A stretch of DNA of 9,042 nt from Devosia sp. (GCA_025352765.1 JANXSI010000700.1:1-9042); one strand, 5' to 3'; counted from the first letter of the stretch, positions 1 through 5,319 are shown. The notes: generated from the sequence alone by a model not told the origin. Numbers and translations are program-made.

Positions 1-618
1 TCGCAAGGCTGCTCGTCGTGCCCGCAGGCGGACGCCCGGCTGATCGAGCTGGGCGCCGCGCCCGACATCATCGCGCTCGCCTACCACGTCGACTATTGGG
101 ACTATATCGGCTGGCCCGACACATTCGGCGACAAGGCGTATTCGGACCTGCAAAAGGACTATGCCCAGAGCTGGGGGTCGTCGGCGATCTACACCCCGCA
201 GGTGATCATCAATGGCGTCAAGGGCGTCGTCGGAACCCACAGCAAGGACGTGACCGCTGCGCTCGACGCGGCCAAGCTCGATCTGCCGGTGACGCTGGTG
301 GTTGGCAAGGACATGCTTGACGTCGACGTCGAAGCGCGCTCCGGGGCGCCGGAGGCGATGGTCTGGCTGGTGACGTTCAAGGATCGCGCCGAGGTGGTCA
401 TCGGCCGCGGCGAGAACGCCGGCAAGACGATGAACTATTCCCAGATCGTCACGGGCCGTCAGATGCTGGGAATGTGGGATTCGGTGTCGGGCACCCATCT
501 CAAACTCCCGCTGAGCGAACTGATGACCAACGGCAGCAATGGCGCCGTGATCCTGGTGCAGGGCGATAAGGCCGGCCTGCCCGGTCCGATCCTCGGCGCG
601 GCGTCCGTCCAGCTTTAG
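1..618 (+). CDS. DUF1223 family thioredoxin-like protein (5' end outside window)
   Basis: The reading frame is open from the first base and stops with TAG at 616-618, giving 205 visible residues. It opens with SQGCSSCPQAD, a CSSC motif placed as in DUF1223 proteins, which have a thioredoxin-like fold. The stretches AYHVDYWDYIGWPD and YTPQVIINGVKG are typical family signatures. Full-length members usually carry about 40-50 more residues at the N terminus, commonly a signal peptide, so that part is probably cut off by the window edge. The true start is not visible; an internal ATG at 202 is not the start because family homology runs upstream of it. Function is uncharacterised. The CxxC suggests redox chemistry or metal binding outside the cytoplasm, which is inference. 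A hairpin terminator lies 30 bases after the stop, so the gene ends its transcription unit. Confidence 0.9.
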   Translation, partial: SQGCSSCPQADARLIELGAAPDIIALAYHVDYWDYIGWPDTFGDKAYSDLQKDYAQSWGSSAIYTPQVIINGVKGVVGTHSKDVTAALDAAKLDLPVTLVVGKDMLDVDVEARSGAPEAMVWLVTFKDRAEVVIGRGENAGKTMNYSQIVTGRQMLGMWDSVSGTHLKLPLSELMTNGSNGAVILVQGDKAGLPGPILGAASVQL

Positions 619-648
619 TCAAGACATGTCGGGCTACGGCCCCAAAAA

Positions 649-686
649 CCAAAACTCCCGCCGGCTCGCGCAGGCAGGAGTTTTGG
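649..686 (+). terminator. Hairpin terminator after the DUF1223 gene
   Basis: Arms 649-662 (CCAAAACTCCCGCC) and 673-686 (GGCAGGAGTTTTGG) pair over 14 positions with one C/A mismatch, around a 10-base loop. The A4 and T4 runs sit inside the stem, so it could work in both directions. There is no further T run after the stem. It follows the DUF1223 stop by 30 bases. Confidence 0.75.
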
Positions 687-770
687 TGCATGGGACGCAA
701 TCGGCACCGAGCATCATGGTTTGGGGGCTCGGTCAGCCCGGTGCCGATCACTGGAGGCAATGGAGAGAAG

Positions 771-782
771 TTGACCGGTCAA
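771..782. promoter_or_regulatory. Perfect 12-bp palindrome, possible operator
   Basis: TTGACCGGTCAA is its own reverse complement. It lies in the 295-base gap between the DUF1223 terminator region and the DUF2794 gene, 131 bases upstream of the latter's start. Its left half also reads as a -35-like TTGACC, but no -10 sits at a proper distance. I see no gene elsewhere in 619-913. An operator role is inference from symmetry and position only. Confidence 0.3.
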
Positions 783-913
783 TCTGGCCGAAGCGGGGAC
801 ATATTGTGACGGAAATGGGAAGATTTCCCCCAGGGTGACTGACCGCGAATGGCACTGCTTGCGCCGCAGCGCGTTTCCCGCAAAGATGACAGGGTTGTCA
901 CACGGGTGATCGA

Positions 914-1288
914 TTGGCCGAGGCCGACCAGCAGCAGCGCTCCGCGGAGCTATTCGATCTGGTCGACGGGTCCGGGCCACAGCCACCGCGGCAAAAGCCC
1001 TATGTGGGCTTCGACCGCCGCGAGCTCAACACCATCCTCAATCTCTACGGCCGCAAGGTCGCCGCAGGCGAGTGGCGCGACTACGCCATGGATTTCCTCA
1101 AGGATCGCGCGCTGTTTTCGGTCTACAAGCACGCCTCCGAGCGACCGATATACGTGATCGAGAAGAACCCAAAGCTCCGGGCGCGGCAGGGACAGTATCT
1201 GGTGACCACGCAGGAAGGCCGTGTGCTGAAGCGCGGCCACGATCTCGAAACGGTGCTGAGGGTCCTGCAGCTCGCCGTCGTCAGGTGA
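914..1288 (+). CDS. DUF2794 domain-containing protein
   Basis: This 124-residue protein has the conserved core of DUF2794, roughly residues 30-119. It contains VGFDRRELNTILNLYGRKV, AAGEWRDYAMDFLKDRALFS, the ERPIYVIEKNPKL block and the EGRVLKRGHDLETVLRVL end. The family is small, soluble and largely restricted to Alphaproteobacteria; its function is unknown. The start is the TTG at 914. The frame has a stop at 887-889 and no ATG or GTG between that stop and the conserved core, so TTG is the only upstream start available. No strong Shine-Dalgarno precedes it. The stop codon overlaps the GTG start of the following GNAT gene, so the two are probably translated together. I see no transmembrane segment or signal peptide. 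Confidence 0.85.
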   Translation: MAEADQQQRSAELFDLVDGSGPQPPRQKPYVGFDRRELNTILNLYGRKVAAGEWRDYAMDFLKDRALFSVYKHASERPIYVIEKNPKLRARQGQYLVTTQEGRVLKRGHDLETVLRVLQLAVVR

Positions 1289-1737
1289 TCATCGCTCGCG
1301 CCGCGACGCGCGCCGATGCGACGGACATCAGCGAACTGCTGATCGCCTCGATCACGATGTTGTGTGGCCCCGATCACCATGACGATCCGGCGGCGCTGGC
1401 AGCATGGCTCGCCAACAAGACCCCGGCTGGCGTCCGCAAATGGTTCGCCAGCCCGGACATGAAATTGTTGGTCGCCGAGCGTGACGGCGATATCGCGGCG
1501 GTCGGCGCCATCAGTACCAGCCGCGAGATCCGCCTGAACTACGTCGCACCGGCGCACCGGTTTGCCGGAGTGAGCAAGGTGCTGCTCAAAACCATGGAGG
1601 TGGAACTAGGCCCCGGTGAAGCGACGCTGACCAGCACCGCGACTGCGCATCGGTTCTATCGCCGCATGGGCTGGCTGGATGTCCTTGGGGTCGAGGGGCA
1701 AGATCCGAGCGAACTGCGAATGAACAAGCGGCTCTAA
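1285..1737 (+). CDS. GNAT family N-acetyltransferase, coupled to DUF2794
   Basis: This 150-residue protein has GNAT layout: MIIARAATRADATDISELL at the N terminus, LLVAERDGDIAAVGAIS as beta strands 2-3, and YVAPAHRFAGVSKVLL as the acetyl-CoA loop and helix 3 (RFAGVS at 92-97). ATAHRFYRRMGW near residue 120 is the usual C-terminal signature. The pyrophosphate-binding loop normally reads R/Q-x-x-G-x-G/A; here the last position is Ser. The start is GTG at 1285, in the overlap GTGA with the DUF2794 stop, and the domain begins right there. The same frame is open further back to 1072, but that portion lies inside DUF2794 and has no GNAT character. Acceptor substrate is unknown. The gene converges on the next GNAT gene with 11 bases between stops. 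Confidence 0.85.
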   Translation: MIIARAATRADATDISELLIASITMLCGPDHHDDPAALAAWLANKTPAGVRKWFASPDMKLLVAERDGDIAAVGAISTSREIRLNYVAPAHRFAGVSKVLLKTMEVELGPGEATLTSTATAHRFYRRMGWLDVLGVEGQDPSELRMNKRL

Positions 1738-1748
1738 AAGCCCGGCGG

Positions 1749-2246
1749 CTACAGGGCCTTCTGCATGTGGACGATGTCGAGCCAGCGGTCGAATTTGTAG
1801 CCGGTCGCCTCGTAGGCGCCGATCATCCGGAAGCCGTGCTTTTCGTGCAGCCGGATCGAATTGGCGCGCTCGGCAGTGATGACGGCCAGCATCTGCCTGA
1901 AACCGGCGGCGCGGCTAGCGTCGAGGAGGGCAGTGAGCAGCGTCCCGCCGATCCCCTTACCGACCGCGTCCGGCGCCAGGTAGATCGAATCCTCGCAGGT
2001 GAAGCGATACGCCGCGCGGGGCCGGTAGAACGAGGCATAGGCGTAGCCGATGACCTTGCCGGCGTCCTCGGCGATCAGCACCGGGTGGCCAAGGTCGGCC
2101 ATCTTGCCGAAGCGGTCGGCCATCACGGCTTCCGTCGGCGCCTCGGTTTCGAAGGTGATCACCGTCTCGTCCACATAGTGCCGGTAGATGGTGGTGATCG
2201 CCGGCACGTCGGACCAGACGAAGGGACGGAGTGCGATTTCAGACAT
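1749..2246 (-). CDS. GNAT N-acetyltransferase, phosphinothricin acetyltransferase-like
   Basis: The 165-residue product resembles the Pat/Bar/YncA-like branch of GNAT enzymes. IALRPFVWSDVPAITTIYRHYV is followed by TFETEAPT, a strongly typical stretch, then GKVIGYAYASFYRPRAAYRFTCEDSIYL. The acetyl-CoA loop is at residues 95-100 (VGKGIG), and ANSIRLHEKHGF follows. Family members acetylate amino groups of phosphinothricin, methionine sulfoximine or other small amines, so the substrate cannot be fixed from sequence. The first position of the loop motif is Val instead of the usual Gln or Arg. I take the ATG at 2246. A TTG at 2258 is in frame, but its upstream region is the stem of the preceding terminator. 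The gene lies downstream of the BI-1 gene on the same strand, separated by that terminator. Confidence 0.88.
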   Translation of the reverse strand: MSEIALRPFVWSDVPAITTIYRHYVDETVITFETEAPTEAVMADRFGKMADLGHPVLIAEDAGKVIGYAYASFYRPRAAYRFTCEDSIYLAPDAVGKGIGGTLLTALLDASRAAGFRQMLAVITAERANSIRLHEKHGFRMIGAYEATGYKFDRWLDIVHMQKAL

Positions 2247-2261
2247 CGAAGAACTCAAAGA

Positions 2262-2293
2262 AATGGGCCTCGGTCGGTCGACCGAGGCCCATT
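2262..2293 (-). terminator. Strong hairpin terminator of the BI-1 family gene
   Basis: Bases 2262-2276 and 2279-2293 are perfect inverted repeats of 15 bp with core GGGCCTCGGTCG. The innermost pairs must open to form a loop. Read on the minus strand, the stem is followed by ATTTCTTT, a short T-rich tail. It begins 30 bases past the BI-1 stop and ends 16 bases before the ATG of the downstream GNAT gene. Confidence 0.88.
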
Positions 2294-2322
2294 GAAGCCG
2301 AAGAAATGGCCTAAAGCGAGGG

Positions 2323-3063
2323 TTAGTTGCGCTGGTTGCCGAACAGGCGGAGCAGCATCATGAACAGGTTGATGAAGTCGAGGTAGAGGCTCAGCGCGCC
2401 CATGATGGCATTCTTCGCCAGAATGTCGGTGCCGTAGCTCTCGTTGTAGCTTTCCTTGATCTTCTGGGTGTCCCAGGCGGTGAGCCCGACGAACACCAGA
2501 ACGCCGACAATCGAGATGCCGAAGCTCAGGGCCGAGGATGCAAGGAAAATATTGACCACCGAGGCGATGACGATACCGATCAAGCCCATCAGCAGGAACG
2601 AGCCGATCTGGGTCAGGTCGCGCTTGGTGGTATAGCCGTAAAGGCTCATCGCGCCGAAAGTACCGGCGGTGATGAAGAACACGCGGGCGATCGAGCCGCC
2701 GGTGTAGACGGCAAAGATCGAGCTCAGCGACAGGCCCATCACGGCCGCGAAGGCCCAGAACAGGATCTGCGCCGTGGCGGTCGAGAGCTTGGTAATGCCG
2801 AAGCTCAGGACGAGCACGAAGGCGAGGGGCGCGAGCATCACGATCCACTTGAGCGGGCTCAGATAGATCGCCTCGCCGAAGGCACTCAGATTGCCGGTCG
2901 CGTCGAACGCGGCAGCGAAGGCGCCATAAGCGACTGCGCCGGTCACGACGAGGCCGACAGTCATGTAGTTGTAGACCTTGAGCATGTAGCTCCGCAGGCC
3001 CTGGTCGATGACCGCAGCGGTTCCTGGCCGCGCGGCTACGGACGGACGGTCGAATTCAGCCAT
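2323..3063 (-). CDS. BAX inhibitor-1 / YccA family membrane protein
   Basis: This 246-residue protein is almost entirely hydrophobic after a polar N terminus of about 25 residues, with about seven membrane segments. Family signatures are clear: SYMLKVYNYMTVGLVVTG at 25-42, VGLTAWDTQKIKE at 192-204 and the C-terminal SLYLDFINLFMMLLRLFG. D198 and D229 match the two acidic residues that form the pH-sensing pair in the studied homolog BsYetJ, a calcium-leak protein. YccA homologs also interact with FtsH in Escherichia coli. The role here is presumably inner-membrane stress or ion homeostasis. The start is ATG 3063, with AGGGGA 8 bases upstream. The frame stays open to an ATG at 3186, but that extension would begin upstream of the promoter and lacks family character. 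The length is normal. Confidence 0.95.
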   Translation of the reverse strand: MAEFDRPSVAARPGTAAVIDQGLRSYMLKVYNYMTVGLVVTGAVAYGAFAAAFDATGNLSAFGEAIYLSPLKWIVMLAPLAFVLVLSFGITKLSTATAQILFWAFAAVMGLSLSSIFAVYTGGSIARVFFITAGTFGAMSLYGYTTKRDLTQIGSFLLMGLIGIVIASVVNIFLASSALSFGISIVGVLVFVGLTAWDTQKIKESYNESYGTDILAKNAIMGALSLYLDFINLFMMLLRLFGNQRN

Positions 3064-3070
3064 GGTCACA

Positions 3071-3108
3071 TTCCCCTTTCGGAAAAGGCCCCGAGACAAT
3101 GGGGCTTT
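3071..3108 (-). promoter_or_regulatory. BI-1 leader: SD-sequestering hairpin with competing upstream stem
   Basis: On the minus-strand transcript, 3086-3071 reads UUUUCC-GAAA-GGGGAA. It folds as a six-pair stem (two U-A, two U-G, two C-G) with a GAAA tetraloop, and pairs most of the Shine-Dalgarno AGGGGA (3077-3072). Just upstream, AAAGCCCC (3108-3101) can pair with GGGGCCUUU (3092-3084) around an 8-base loop with one bulge. That stem shares bases with the SD hairpin. The arrangement looks like a small translational switch or a U-rich thermometer, which is inference from pairing alone. Confidence 0.4.
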
Positions 3109-3136
3109 GGCAAGAATATGGACGGCACCCCTTGTG

Positions 3137-3165
3137 ATTACAAGGGTCGGTGGGCGCCTTAACAA
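3137..3165 (-). promoter_or_regulatory. Sigma-70-type promoter for the BI-1 gene
   Basis: On the minus strand, TTGTTA (3165-3160) is followed after exactly 17 bases by TGTAAT (3142-3137). This matches the -35 at four of six positions and the -10 at five of six. The start would fall near 3130, giving a leader of about 65 bases before the ATG at 3063. The -10 overlaps a dyad (CCCTTGT-GATT-ACAAGGG, 3129-3146) that could bind a regulator. Confidence 0.5.
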
Positions 3166-3248
3166 AGTGTAATCGAACGGTCTCAAAGGCTTGGATGCAA
3201 AGCTTCATCCGCCTGTCACGCACTTGCAGCCTTGAGTCGCTATGCTAA

Positions 3249-3294
3249 CGTCAGGAACGAATCGTCGTTCATGTTGTCGTTCATGGCGTCAGGA
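3249..3294 (+). repeat. Short nested repeats in the thpR leader
   Basis: CGTCAGGA occurs at 3249-3256 and again at 3287-3294, the second copy including part of the SD. Between them GTCGTTCATG is repeated at 3264-3273 and 3276-3285, with a 12-base period. GAACGA (3255-3260) can pair with TCGTTC in either inner copy (3265-3270 or 3277-3282). No function is known to me. Confidence 0.5.
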
Positions 3295-3296
3295 GG
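3291..3296 (+). promoter_or_regulatory. Consensus ribosome binding site fixing the TTG start of thpR
   Basis: AGGAGG sits 8 bases before the TTG at 3305-3307. It is the full anti-16S consensus at ideal spacing and decides the start. In-frame codons upstream of it give sequence without phosphodiesterase character. Confidence 0.8.
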
Positions 3297-3304
3297 CGGG
3301 TCCG

Positions 3305-3844
3305 TTGCCCAGGCTCTTTACCGGCCTAGAAATCCCCTACGACGTGCAACTCGCCCTGTCGATGAAACGCGGCGGCCTCTACGGAGCCCGCTGGATCGAC
3401 CCCGAAAACTACCACATCACACTGCGCTTCATTGGCGACGTGGACAACCACACCGCCAATGAGGTGAGCTACGAGCTCGACCGGCTGACCTATTCGGACA
3501 GCTTCAAAATCCGCCTCTCGCATCTGGGAGCTTTCGGCGGCGACAAGCCGCGGGCTCTCTACGCCGGCGTCGAGCCGAGCGAAGCGCTGCAGCGTCTGCA
3601 GGCTGCGCATGAGCGGGTGTTGCGCCGGGCGGGTCTCGAGCCCGAGGCGCGCAAATTCGTCCCGCACGTGTCGCTGGCGCGGCTGCGCGGCGGCTCGCCG
3701 ATCGAAGTCGCCGACTTCATCCATCACATGGGTCATTTCTCGCCGCTCGAGTTCACGGTCGGGCGATTCGTGCTGTTTTCGTCGAAAGCCTCGGTCGGCG
3801 GCGGGCCATATCTGGTCGAACAGAGCTACCCACTGGCGGCGTAA
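3305..3844 (+). CDS. thpR: RNA 2',3'-cyclic phosphodiesterase (2'-5' RNA ligase family)
   Basis: The 179-residue product is a 2H phosphoesterase. The two catalytic motifs are HITLRF (H37, T39) and HVSLAR (H121, S123), about 84 residues apart as usual, with Ser replacing Thr in the second. Length and the opening PRLFTGLEIP match ThpR/LigT proteins. These enzymes hydrolyse 2',3'-cyclic phosphate RNA ends to 2'-phosphate and can join tRNA halves through 2'-5' bonds in vitro; their physiological role is unsettled. They are cytoplasmic. The start is TTG at 3305 because AGGAGG lies 8 bases upstream and the family N terminus begins there. An ATG at 3242 in the same frame would add 21 unrelated residues. 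The gene is divergent from BI-1 and seems to be transcribed alone. Confidence 0.92.
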   Translation: MPRLFTGLEIPYDVQLALSMKRGGLYGARWIDPENYHITLRFIGDVDNHTANEVSYELDRLTYSDSFKIRLSHLGAFGGDKPRALYAGVEPSEALQRLQAAHERVLRRAGLEPEARKFVPHVSLARLRGGSPIEVADFIHHMGHFSPLEFTVGRFVLFSSKASVGGGPYLVEQSYPLAA

Positions 3845-3855
3845 CAGGAGTTTTC

Positions 3856-3880
3856 CAGCGTTAACCGGCCCTTAACGCTG
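3856..3880. promoter_or_regulatory. CtrA-type box in a 9-bp dyad upstream of the ialB-like pair
   Basis: The sequence is CAGCGTTAA-N7-TTAACGCTG, a perfect 9-bp dyad with a 7-base spacer. Its centre, TTAA (3861-3864), 7 bases, then TTAAC (3872-3876), is an exact match to the CtrA recognition consensus TTAA-N7-TTAAC. It begins 12 bases after the thpR stop and about 177 bases before the first ialB-like ATG. The same dyad could instead be a weak thpR terminator, but no T run follows and the loop-proximal pairs are all A-T. Nothing else is clear in 3881-4052. Confidence 0.5.
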
Positions 3881-4052
3881 CGGGGGCGACAGAAACCGCA
3901 GGACGGCCGGCGTCAAATTGCCGACACGATTGCCGCCGATCTTGAACCCCATGCAATGCACGCTCGGGCTTTGAGAGCTTGGTAACCATACCGTGTCAGG
4001 TTGGCAGGCAAATCGCCAAATGGGCTGCTTCTTGTTCAGGGGTTTTCAGAAC

Positions 4053-4691
4053 ATGAGATCGATGCGGCGCCGGGCTCTCTCCGGCATGCTTGTGACTGCG
4101 CTGGTGTTTTCAGCTGCTGCGCCGGCTCTGGCGCAGGCGGCGCCGACCAATCTCGGCACTTTCAAGGCCTGGACCGCCTGGAAGGGCGCCGACGAATACG
4201 GCACGATCTGCTTCATCTCGGCGGCGCCCGATACGATGGAGCCCAAGGAAGTCAACGGCAAGCCGATCAATCGCGACCCGGCGCACTTCCTCGTCATCCA
4301 TCGCGAGAAGGCGCCGGCGATCAATGCCGACGGCACGGCTGCCAAGGACGCTAAGGGCAATCCGGTGTTCAGGAAGGTGCGCAACGAGGTGCAGACGCTC
4401 GTCGGCTACCCGATGAAGCCGACCAGCGACAGCTTCACCCATTCCGCCGACATCGACGGCAAGGCCTACCCCATGAAGTCGATTCCGGACGATCCGGCGA
4501 CCACCATCATCGACAGCGAAGCGGCCTGGCTGGCGAGCGTCGACGACGAGGCCGGCTTTGTCGCCGCGCTCAAGAACGGCACCAAGCTCGTGGTCCACGG
4601 CACCTCGCTCAAGGGCACCAAGACCTCCGACACCTATTCGCTGGGTGGCGCCACTGCGGCGATGGCCGCCATCGATAAGGCATGTCCGTAA
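4053..4691 (+). CDS. Invasion-associated locus B (IalB)-like exported protein, first copy
   Basis: The 212-residue product starts with a Sec signal peptide: basic MRSMRRR, a hydrophobic stretch to about residue 25, then APALAQA with likely cleavage near 28-30. The mature part begins with NLGTFKAWTAW and ends with SDTYSLGGATAAMAAIDKACP, as in IalB-family proteins. The mature chain has exactly two cysteines, C53 and C211, so a disulfide joining its ends is plausible. Relative to the next gene it has about 38 extra residues between the cysteines, mostly an Ala/Lys/Asp-rich loop near residues 88-110. The start is ATG 4053, with AGGGG 10 bases upstream. An in-frame codon at 3993 adds a polar stretch that would bury the signal peptide. 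IalB was named in Bartonella for erythrocyte invasion; most relatives are in free-living bacteria and lack a proven role. Confidence 0.82.
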   Translation: MRSMRRRALSGMLVTALVFSAAAPALAQAAPTNLGTFKAWTAWKGADEYGTICFISAAPDTMEPKEVNGKPINRDPAHFLVIHREKAPAINADGTAAKDAKGNPVFRKVRNEVQTLVGYPMKPTSDSFTHSADIDGKAYPMKSIPDDPATTIIDSEAAWLASVDDEAGFVAALKNGTKLVVHGTSLKGTKTSDTYSLGGATAAMAAIDKACP

Positions 4692-4692
4692 C

Positions 4693-4732
4693 GGGAACGC
4701 CGGCGGGCCTCACCCGTTGAGCCGGCGATCCC
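4693..4732 (+). other. Intercistronic hairpin between the two ialB-like genes
   Basis: GGGAACGCCGGC (4693-4704) pairs with GCCGGCGATCCC (4721-4732) with a single A/A mismatch, around a 16-base loop. It starts 2 bases after the first gene and ends 20 bases before the second start. No T tract follows, so it may protect or partly attenuate the shared message rather than end it. Confidence 0.5.
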
Positions 4733-4752
4733 ACCGACAGATTGAGGGCTCG

Positions 4753-5265
4753 ATGCTCCGCCGCAAAACTCTCTGCCTGCCGCTCGCCGCCGTCGCGGTC
4801 CTCGCTTTCGCCGGCGCGGCGACCGCGCAATCAGTTACCTCGATTGGCGATTTCAAATCCTGGTCGGCCTATTCGGCCTCGGAAGGCGCGGGCGCCGTGT
4901 GTTTTGCCATGAGCAAGGCCACCGACGTGACGCCGCCGCCCGACGGCTACACGCAGGCCTATCTCTACCTGACCCACCGGCCGTCGGAGAACGTTTCGAA
5001 CGAGATCAACCTCGTCGCCGGCTTCGAATTCGCCCCCGACCAGCCGGCAACGCTCAGTGTGGGCGGCAAGAGTTTTGAGCTCTTCACCCAGAAGGACGCC
5101 GCCTGGCTGTTGGACCAGACCCAGAACGACAGCCTCGCAAGCGCCATGCGGGCCGGCCAGAGCGTCGTCATCGAAGGCACCACCGACAAGGGCATCCTCG
5201 TCAGCGAGACCTTCTCCCTGAGCGGCGCAACGGCCGCGAGCAAGGCGATCGACAGCGGCTGCTGA
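4753..5265 (+). CDS. Invasion-associated locus B (IalB)-like exported protein, second copy
   Basis: This 170-residue protein is a shorter paralog of the one encoded just upstream. A signal peptide (MLRRKTLCLPLAAVAVLAF, then GAATAQS with cleavage near residue 25) leads into VTSIGDFKSWSAY. The end, ETFSLSGATAASKAIDSGC, aligns closely with the end of the first copy, as does KDAAWLL with SEAAWLA. Mature cysteines are C50 and C170, at the same aligned places, with C170 as the very last residue. That is consistent with one conserved disulfide in the periplasm. The start is ATG 4753, with GAGG 5 bases upstream. It lies 61 bases after the first copy on the same strand, with a hairpin between, and is probably co-transcribed. 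Its partner is unknown. The pair reflects a tandem duplication followed by strong divergence. Confidence 0.82.
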   Translation: MLRRKTLCLPLAAVAVLAFAGAATAQSVTSIGDFKSWSAYSASEGAGAVCFAMSKATDVTPPPDGYTQAYLYLTHRPSENVSNEINLVAGFEFAPDQPATLSVGGKSFELFTQKDAAWLLDQTQNDSLASAMRAGQSVVIEGTTDKGILVSETFSLSGATAASKAIDSGC

Positions 5266-5274
5266 GGAGCGCTT

Positions 5275-5319
5275 GGGCCAAGCCCCCTCACCCTGGCCCT
5301 CCCCCGGAGGCGCGAGGGG
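5275..5319. repeat. Degenerate GC-rich palindromic intergenic element
   Basis: GGGCCA (5275-5280) pairs with TGGCCC (5294-5299). CCTCC (5298-5302) pairs with GGAGG (5306-5310), and CCCTC (5297-5301) with GAGGG (5314-5318). The stretch CCCCCTCACCCTGGCCCTC recalls dispersed palindromic elements common between genes in Rhizobiales genomes; this is from memory and unverified. It lies between the second ialB-like gene and rlmN and might end the former's transcription. Confidence 0.4.

Noticed and set aside
771..802. Promoter for DUF2794 using TTGACC at 771 as -35
   Set aside because: No -10-like hexamer occurs at 16-18 bases. The sequence there is GC-rich, and the TTGACC is half of a palindrome.
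626..838. Small plus-strand open frame after the DUF1223 gene
   Set aside because: It runs straight through the terminator hairpin, has no ribosome binding site and gives a product without recognisable features.
859..887. Promoter TTGCGC-N17-AAAGAT upstream of DUF2794
   Set aside because: The spacing is right, but both hexamers match the consensus at only half the positions, which is expected by chance.
1072..1284. N-terminal extension of the first GNAT gene
   Set aside because: It lies wholly within DUF2794 in another frame. The translated part is Arg/Ala-rich with no GNAT homology, and the domain begins at the GTG at 1285.
1738..1760. Weak hairpin between the convergent GNAT genes (AAGCCC with GGGCCTT)
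   Set aside because: There are only six pairs with a bulge, and the right arm lies inside the second gene's coding end. It is too weak to call a terminator.
3064..3186. 41-residue N-terminal extension of the BI-1 protein from an ATG at 3186
   Set aside because: The ATG is upstream of the likely promoter, and a consensus SD stands just before the ATG at 3063, where family sequence begins.
3242..3304. thpR start at ATG 3242
   Set aside because: The extra residues are Arg/Ser/Cys-rich and unlike the family. AGGAGG at 3291 points to the TTG at 3305.
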